NCBI GenBank assembly: GCA_025352585.1 | Contig: JANXTD010000687.1 | Location: forward strand, 1 to 15,478 | Direction of reading: 5' to 3' | DNA from: Fimbriiglobus sp. | GTDB taxonomy: Bacteria; Planctomycetota; Planctomycetia; Gemmatales; Gemmataceae | Length of the DNA stretch: 15,478 nt | In this document: positions 8,801 through 12,662 of the stretch, piece after piece | How the letters are laid out: the number at the start of each line of letters is the position of its first letter | Position numbering within the stretch: position 1 is the stretch's first letter | Translations under genes and position numbers: made by a program | The notes under the pieces: generated by a model | Database searches by the model: none | Told to the model about the DNA's origin: nothing | What the model saw: the letters and a program-made list of their open reading frames with translations, nothing else

Positions 8801-9238
8801 GCGGGCCTTGCCGGTGGCGGGGTCGGGGTCCGAGAAGTGGACCAGGTCGGTCGAGTCGGCGACGTAGACGCCGCCGTCGCCGGGGACCACGCCGGTCGGG
8901 ATCAGCAGGCCGTCGGCGAACACGGTCGTCTTGTCGGCCTTGCCGTCGCCGTCGGTGTCTTCGAGCACCAGCACGCGGTCGATCGACGGCTGCCCCGGCT
9001 TGATCTGCGGGTAAACTTCACTCGCCGCGACCCAGAGCCGCCCGGCCGGGTCGAAGTTCATCTGGATCGGCTTCGCCAACATCGGGTCGGCGGCGAACAG
9101 GTTGACCTCGAAGCCCTCCGGCACGATGAACGTCTTGCGCTCGACCTCCGGGTCGGGGTCGGGAATCTTCGCGTCCCGCTGCGCGACGGCGACGGCCGGG
9201 GTCGTGAGCAAGGCGAGCAGCAACAGCCAACGGGTCAT
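5804..9238 (-). CDS. Secreted PVC-type dehydrogenase / HEAT repeat / cytochrome c protein
   Basis: This 1144-residue exported protein has a signal peptide (1-19, cleavage near AVA-Q). A PVC-type membrane-bound dehydrogenase domain, predicted beta-propeller, covers about 30-395. It includes a calcium-type DTDGDGKAD motif (94-102) and the conserved stretch around DVAVGPDGAIYVADWYNPI. Helical HEAT-like repeats run from about 400 to 830. A class I cytochrome c domain (about 845-990) has CLKCH (C862, C865, H866) and a probable distal haem ligand M958 in SLMPAG. A beta-rich tail of about 150 residues ends the protein. This order is characteristic of Planctomycetes and Verrucomicrobia, where the proteins are presumed periplasmic oxidoreductases with unknown substrates. 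The start ATG at 9236-9238 gives a clean signal peptide; no Shine-Dalgarno is evident. The stop overlaps the kinase start (ATGA), and a long inverted-repeat element separates the gene from the SGNH gene upstream. Confidence 0.95.
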   Translation of the reverse strand: MTRWLLLLALLTTPAVAVAQRDAKIPDPDPEVERKTFIVPEGFEVNLFAADPMLAKPIQMNFDPAGRLWVAASEVYPQIKPGQPSIDRVLVLEDTDGDGKADKTTVFADGLLIPTGVVPGDGGVYVADSTDLVHFSDPDPATGKARKKRIVLSGFGTEDTHHILHTLRWGPEGALYMSQSIYIHSHIETPHGVKRLNAGGVWQYRPATQQLEVFAKGLVNSWGTAFDQYGRSFWTDGAGGDGINILMPGVYAATAANAPRILGGLNPGSPKHCGLTVLSGRHLPDEYQGNLITNDFRGHRVCRFVLKDDGSGYVSQEKQEIIKSNHPAFRPIDVAVGPDGAIYVADWYNPIIQHGEVDFRDERRDKTHGRIWRITAKNRPLAEKPKLVDAPVGELLNALKAPEQYTRQMAKQLLKERGVKAVLPELGAWTAALSGPTADALRLEALWVFQSLDTVAPALLDQVLTSADPKVRQAGCRVVAAWGDKLANPLALLAPRVNDDHPQVRLEAVRALAAFPQVGAATLAAQALDKPLDKWLDYALFLTLRELAPVWLPQVQAGAFDFGGNVSHLVFALQASGSGDVVKPLLALARNAKLPPAQRQSAWKTVAKLGNAAELAAVFNEGNQAEPAGYWPEVMTSLEDSLRTRKVGAVNAKAWAGLTAAVADARPAVRQSALRLAGLTKSEEVRAALETASVSVNSPDAAAAAEGLVSMGGPKSVAFFRKLLADETPAADRKLAVVALATLDTAAAAPLAATYLATAPTAPGLADIFGAFLSRKSGAAELTKALAGKKLPADTAKLGVQAAKATAQPDAKLIDALTLAGSLGAAKWDLKGDELNKFLGDVAKLGDPARGEAIYRRDSMNCLKCHAIAGAGGQVGPDMSSIGASAPVDYLLESMLLPNAKIKEGYNSFIVTTADDRVFNGIKVRETKTELVLRDNENRETTIAVADIAERRNGLSLMPAGLVDGLTRQELLDLTRFLTELGKGQYAATPGKVVRGWQALTPTPAMYEILNRQRLAAVATSEPGLLWNVAYSQVSGDLPAGGVPEFNWNRDAPKLSVVRFPLEVTAAGAAKLTLPEHAGLTVWLDGVPLEAAESVPLTLTAGPHTVTVAVEWAKRSRPLRVELDEVPGSPSLAQQRCPLGSPPP

Positions 9239-9263
9239 GAGGTGTGTCCGAGTTTAAGGTGGT

Positions 9264-9396
9264 CTTGTTAGCCCGACGCGCAAGCGAGGGGAGCAAATCC
9301 GTGTCGACGATGCCCATTGGTAACGGCTGTTTTGGGTTTCCCTGTCGGCGTTGCACCGGAGATTTGCTCCCTTCGCTTGCGCGTCAGGCTAACAAG
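9264..9396. repeat. Long inverted-repeat element, copy 1
   Basis: The arms 9264-9299 and 9361-9396 are 36 bases each and match in 34 positions as reverse complements, with a 61-base loop. The outer end is CTTGTTAGCC on both sides. The element fills most of the 167-base gap between the SGNH stop (9406) and the cytochrome start (9238). Its arms match copy 2 (12518-12658) at 32 of 36 positions, and part of the loop (ACGGCT followed by a T-rich stretch and TTCCC on the plus strand) is also shared. No transposase and no flanking target duplication are visible. Confidence 0.9.
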
Positions 9397-9405
9397 AGTC
9401 GCCGG

Positions 9406-10266
9406 TCATTTCTGTGGCAACGCTTTCACCATGACCGCGATCTCGGCCTCGGCCTTCACCACGAGCGGGTCGAACTGCGGGATCTCCGCGCCGTTCTTGC
9501 CCTGCTCGTGCTTGCGGAAGCCGAACAGGTACGTCTCGTTCTGCGGCCGCCAGCGGTGGAAGAAGAGCTGGTTCTTCTCGACGATCTTGGCCCGCAACGC
9601 CGGCGCGTCCACCGGGGCGACGGTCGTCGAGAACAGCAGCGGCGCGAGCACGCGGTAGCCGGTGTCGTTGAGGTGCAGGCCGTTCTCGGTCGCCGGCGGC
9701 GCGGCGGCGAGTGAGCGGAAGCCGAGCTTGCGCGAGGTCGCCGTCTCTTGCATCACCGCGGTGTACTTCGCCAGGTCGGCGTTGCGGGCGGCCACGTTCG
9801 TCGCGCCCGGCGTCGGCTCGAACGGCGGCGGCGACAGCAGCACGACGCGGGCCTTCGTCGGGGCCACGTCGTCGAGCAACTTCGCCAGCCCCTTGCGGAA
9901 GCGCTCCAGGCCGGCGTCGCCGTCGAAGCTCTCGTTAACGCCGTAGCAAATCACGATGACCGTCGGGTTCAGAGACTTCGTCAGCGTGACGAGCCGCTCG
10001 TAGCCCTTGGCCGGGGCGTCGAAGCTGGCACGCGACTCGCCGAAGACGGTGTCGCCGCTCCAGCCGAGGTTGCGGACGGTGAAGTTCCGCGGGGCGTTAT
10101 AAGCGACGAGGGCTTCTTCCCAGCGGCCGTACTTCTGCTCGCGCTCGATCAGCGTGCCGCCGAGCAGCACCACGCGGTCGCCGTCGTCGAAGCGGAACGG
10201 CTCGTCGGCGACTGCCGGAAATGCAAACAGAAGGGCCAAACCGAAGGCGAGGGCGACACGGAGCAT
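9406..10266 (-). CDS. SGNH/GDSL-fold secreted protein with a degenerate catalytic triad
   Basis: This 286-residue protein has a signal peptide (1-20, ending AVA before DEP) and an SGNH hydrolase fold. Block I is VLLGGTLIE (33-41), block II NLGWSGDTV (66-74), block III CYGVNES (107-113, N111) and block V NGLHLND (195-201, H198). Relative to canonical GDS and DxxH motifs, the nucleophile position holds T38 in GGT and the Asp position holds N195; H198 is kept. The C-terminal segment RPQNETYLFGFRKHEQG (240-256) is one I recognise from planctomycete proteins of this type, which often sit beside or are fused to PVC cytochrome proteins, as here. The frame extends upstream to 10350, but the ATG at 10264-10266 gives the signal peptide. 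It likely acts in the periplasm on or near carbohydrate, or as a binding module. Fold confidence is high, activity uncertain. Confidence 0.88.
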   Translation of the reverse strand: MLRVALAFGLALLFAFPAVADEPFRFDDGDRVVLLGGTLIEREQKYGRWEEALVAYNAPRNFTVRNLGWSGDTVFGESRASFDAPAKGYERLVTLTKSLNPTVIVICYGVNESFDGDAGLERFRKGLAKLLDDVAPTKARVVLLSPPPFEPTPGATNVAARNADLAKYTAVMQETATSRKLGFRSLAAAPPATENGLHLNDTGYRVLAPLLFSTTVAPVDAPALRAKIVEKNQLFFHRWRPQNETYLFGFRKHEQGKNGAEIPQFDPLVVKAEAEIAVMVKALPQK

Positions 10267-10287
10267 CAGGTGGGCGTCCAGGCGGGT

Positions 10288-10305
10288 GGGAGGGCAGGCT
10301 CCCTC
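10288..10305 (-). terminator. Small hairpin between the Nudix and SGNH genes
   Basis: GAGGG-CAGGCT-CCCTC (10290-10305, plus strand) gives a 5-bp stem, with an alternative register from 10288 to 10303. It lies in the 64-base gap after the Nudix stop and about 20 bases before the SGNH start. No T-tract follows, so function is uncertain. Confidence 0.2.
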
Positions 10306-10330
10306 ATTGGGACGCATTTCGCCGGCGGAA

Positions 10331-10741
10331 TCAAGCAGAATCCCGCACACTCGTCGAGACGGCGGAAAGCCCGCGGATCAGCGCTTGAAGCCCCGGCTCG
10401 CCGACGCGCCGCACCGCCTCCTCCGGGGTCAGCCACTCGCGGCAGCGGTACGACGCCTCCGGCCACTGGTCCTTCTCGTCGGTCACGGTCATCAGGAACA
10501 CCAGCACGTTCCGGTCGCGGCCCTCTTTGCGGTAGGTATAGTTGCCGATCGGCTCGCTTTCGAGGAAGCCGAGCCAGCCGGCTTCCTCCCACGCCTCGAT
10601 GCTCGCCGCCTCGCGCGCTGTGTGGCCGGGGTCGATCTGCCCCTTCGGCACGACCCAGCGCTTGCCGTTACTCGAAGTGATCAAGCCGATTAGACCATCG
10701 CGGACGGGCACTACGGCGGCTTGATCGAACGACTTCGGCAT
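10331..10741 (-). CDS. Nudix hydrolase, diadenosine/diphosphoinositol-phosphatase-like subgroup
   Basis: This 136-residue cytoplasmic protein has a Nudix fold; such enzymes hydrolyse nucleoside diphosphates linked to another moiety, using divalent metal. The box begins at WVVPKGQIDPG (29-39) and ends IEAWEEAGW (48-56). Metal-binding glutamates E49, E52 and E53 and G34/G55 of the consensus G-x5-E-x7-REUxEExGU are kept. The first Glu is replaced by H40 and the Arg by I48. The WVxPKG lead-in and a loosened first half of the box resemble the DIPP/Ap4A-type subgroup, but the substrate is not determined. The start ATG at 10739-10741 is supported by GAGGA six bases upstream. The 95-base gap after the VOC gene could hold a promoter, so the gene may be transcribed separately. 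Confidence 0.9.
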   Translation of the reverse strand: MPKSFDQAAVVPVRDGLIGLITSSNGKRWVVPKGQIDPGHTAREAASIEAWEEAGWLGFLESEPIGNYTYRKEGRDRNVLVFLMTVTDEKDQWPEASYRCREWLTPEEAVRRVGEPGLQALIRGLSAVSTSVRDSA

Positions 10742-10747
10742 GAAGAG

Positions 10748-10752
10748 TCCTC
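10748..10752 (-). promoter_or_regulatory. Shine-Dalgarno site of the Nudix gene
   Basis: GAGGA on the minus strand lies six bases before the Nudix ATG. It is the best ribosome-binding site in the window, where most genes show none, and it fixes the start. Confidence 0.6.
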
Positions 10753-10836
10753 GCGGTGTACCCTTACCATTCCGGGCGAATCGCCCCGAGGCAAGCCGCG
10801 ACGGGGGCTTTCATCAAATCTCCACAACTCTTCGGC

Positions 10837-11187
10837 TCACGCACCCGGTCGGCACCACTCGAACATCACGACCGTCACGCCGTCGGGGTCACTCAACTTG
10901 ATACGGCGGTAGCCCTCGGGGCTAACTTTCGCCACACCGTCGAGGCCGACACTCATCTTATGGAGCCGCGCGACCTGGCCGTCAAGGTCGCTGACTTCGA
11001 GGTGCAACTTCACTCCCGCCGCCACGGGGTGACCGGCCTTCAGCGCGAGCCGCCCGCCGCCGGGGTGTTCAAGCAGCACGAAGCCGTTGACGGCGTCGGT
11101 CAACTCGACGACGAAGCCGAGGGTCTCGACGTACCACCGCGTGGAGGCCGACGCGTCGCGCACGGTGAGTTCGGTCATGTGGAGCAT
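10837..11187 (-). CDS. VOC superfamily (glyoxalase/bleomycin-resistance-like) protein
   Basis: This 116-residue single-domain protein has the VOC pattern. It opens with ELTVRDASASTRWYVETLGF, continues with a beta-rich middle (FVLLEHPGGGRLALKAG), a second half beginning KLHLEVSDLDGQVARL, and the C-terminal SPEGYRRIKLSDPDGVTVVMFEW. VOC proteins bind metal and act as lyases, dioxygenases, isomerases or drug binders; nothing here fixes the reaction. The ATG at 11185-11187 shares its A with the permease stop (TGATG), and an MLHM-type N-terminus suits the family; the ATG at 11176-11178 is an alternative. The same frame stays open far upstream through the permease and TPR genes, which is a GC-rich artefact and not part of this protein. 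The overlap implies translational coupling to the permease, although a functional link is not obvious. Confidence 0.9.
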   Translation of the reverse strand: MLHMTELTVRDASASTRWYVETLGFVVELTDAVNGFVLLEHPGGGRLALKAGHPVAAGVKLHLEVSDLDGQVARLHKMSVGLDGVAKVSPEGYRRIKLSDPDGVTVVMFEWCRPGA

Positions 11188-12485
11188 CAACGCGCCGCCG
11201 GCTTCCGCCGGAACAGTCGCGCCAGCGAACCCCCGCCGGCCGGCCCCGTCTCGCGGAACAGCACGCTCTCGCGCTGGAACTGCCGGATCGCCACCGCCAG
11301 GGCGACGCTGACCCAGACTGCCGACGCGCCCAGCACCAGCGGGTAGTACCACCACGCCACGGGGTCGGCCGTCACCGACAGCAACCGCGACTGCAACAGC
11401 ATCGGCCCGGTCACCGGCACGACGGCCATCCCCGGCGTCAACTCGACGCCCGGCAACATGCTCCAGAACGCCAGCGGCATCGTCAACAGCACCAGCGGCA
11501 TGAGGTAGTACTGCCCCTCCTTCGTGCTCTTGGCGAAGATGCCCAGGGCCAGGCAAACGGCGCTGAAGAGCATCGCTTGCGGCAGCCCCAGTACCACGCA
11601 GCCGAGCAGGCCGGGGAAGTTGACCACGGGGAATTCGAGCAGCATTTCCATGCCCAGCGCCCCCGCGGCGATCCAGACGACGTTCCAGACCACCGACAAG
11701 AACGCGAATGCGGTGGTCGAGAGGAACTTGCCGACGACGATCTCGCCCCGCTCCGCCGGGCTGATGAGCAGGGTTTCCATCGTGCCGCGCTCCTTCTCCC
11801 CGGCGGTCGTATCGACGGCCGGCTGGATCGCCCCGGCGACGAGCCACATGATCAGCAGGAACGGGAAGACCTTGCAGAAGGTGTCGCGCAACTCGTCGGC
11901 CGCCTTCTTCTCGCGCGGCTTGTCCGAGAGCGTGTCTTCGAGCGTGAACACCTCGTGGAAGTCCGGCCGCAGGCCCTTGCGCGTGAAGCGTCCCTCGCGC
12001 AACTTGCCCTCCCACGCCCGCACGATCCCCGTGAGCCGCTTGGCCGCGAGCTTCGACTTCTCGTCGCCGTCGCGGTGCTCGATCCGCACCACCGGCTTCG
12101 AGTCGTCGCGGGTGAGTTGCTCGCGCAAGTCGGCCGGCAGGATCAGCACGACATCGACGCTGCGGTCCTTGAGCGCCGCCATCGGGTCGCCGGTCAGCGG
12201 CACGGCCGAGATGTTTGCGACTGCCGCCTCGTCGCTGGTGTCGAGGCCGGCGACGAAGCGGCCGCCGTCGAAGAGCCGCGGCCCGTCGGCCGGCAGCGCG
12301 TCGAAGTTGGCGACTCCGACCAGCGTCGGCTTGCTCAGTAGCGTTGCGGCGAACAGGTAGCCGGACAGGCCGAAGACGGGGTAGAGGATGACCGGCAGCA
12401 CGAGGATCATCAGCACCGTGCGGCGGTCGCGCAGCAGGTCCCGGAACTCCTTCGACGCGATCAGCCGGACGATGGACCAGCGCAT
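11187..12485 (-). CDS. ABC-2 type (NatB-like) exporter permease
   Basis: This 432-residue inner-membrane protein has an N-terminal cytoplasmic helix and first membrane span (about 20-48), a large extracytoplasmic domain (about 50-205), then five or so spans. The conserved GEKERGTMETLLISPAERGEI segment, after the second span, is typical of NatB/ABC-2 permeases. Such proteins pair with a separate ATPase to export Na+, drugs or other solutes. No ABC ATPase gene is found in the window: upstream is the TPR gene and downstream a VOC gene, so the partner must lie elsewhere. Related planctomycete permeases are sometimes fused to a CPBP protease domain; this one has none. The start ATG at 12483-12485 is supported by AAAGG five bases upstream. 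A long inverted-repeat element separates it from the TPR gene. Confidence 0.9.
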   Translation of the reverse strand: MRWSIVRLIASKEFRDLLRDRRTVLMILVLPVILYPVFGLSGYLFAATLLSKPTLVGVANFDALPADGPRLFDGGRFVAGLDTSDEAAVANISAVPLTGDPMAALKDRSVDVVLILPADLREQLTRDDSKPVVRIEHRDGDEKSKLAAKRLTGIVRAWEGKLREGRFTRKGLRPDFHEVFTLEDTLSDKPREKKAADELRDTFCKVFPFLLIMWLVAGAIQPAVDTTAGEKERGTMETLLISPAERGEIVVGKFLSTTAFAFLSVVWNVVWIAAGALGMEMLLEFPVVNFPGLLGCVVLGLPQAMLFSAVCLALGIFAKSTKEGQYYLMPLVLLTMPLAFWSMLPGVELTPGMAVVPVTGPMLLQSRLLSVTADPVAWWYYPLVLGASAVWVSVALAVAIRQFQRESVLFRETGPAGGGSLARLFRRKPAAR

Positions 12486-12490
12486 GGGAA

Positions 12491-12495
12491 CCTTT
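12491..12495 (-). promoter_or_regulatory. Shine-Dalgarno site of the permease gene
   Basis: AAAGG on the minus strand lies five bases before the permease ATG, in the short space between that start codon and inverted-repeat copy 2. Confidence 0.45.
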
Positions 12496-12517
12496 CGAGG
12501 GCGACTCTCGTTGTGCC

Positions 12518-12658
12518 GGTCTTGTTAGCCGGACGCGCGAGCGACGGGAGCAAACCCGTGGTGACACTGTTGGTTGGGGGAAGACAAAGCCGTCACCACC
12601 CACCGGCGTTGTCCCCACGGGTTTGCTCCCGTCGCTGGCGCGTCCGGCTAACAAGACC
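12518..12658. repeat. Long inverted-repeat element, copy 2
   Basis: The arms 12518-12566 and 12610-12658 are 49 bases each and match in 47 positions as reverse complements, with a 43-base loop. The element lies between the TPR stop (12663-12665) and the permease start (12485), covering most of that gap. The outer sequence GGTCTTGTTAGCC matches copy 1 from CTTGTTAGCC inward. The loop shares ACGGCTTTG with copy 1 on the minus strand, so the two copies are in opposite orientation. A transcript of either strand would fold into a very stable hairpin. No target-site duplication is visible. Confidence 0.92.
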
Positions 12659-12662
12659 AGAC

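Noticed and set aside
5927..9271. A plus-strand open frame of 1114 codons opposite the cytochrome gene, and similar long frames at 25-1320, 1366-2784, 2796-5756 and 12513-14510
   Set aside because: These lie antisense to genes with clear domains, are rich in Arg, Gly, Ala and His, and show no recognisable domain. High GC at third codon positions removes stops from opposing frames.
9264..9396. Inverted repeat read as insertion-sequence ends
   Set aside because: Only 61 bases lie between the arms, too short for a transposase, and no flanking target duplication is seen.
10774..10786. Palindrome GGGCGAATCGCCC upstream of the Nudix gene
   Set aside because: A short GC-rich dyad with only one central base; it could be an operator, but nothing supports that over chance.
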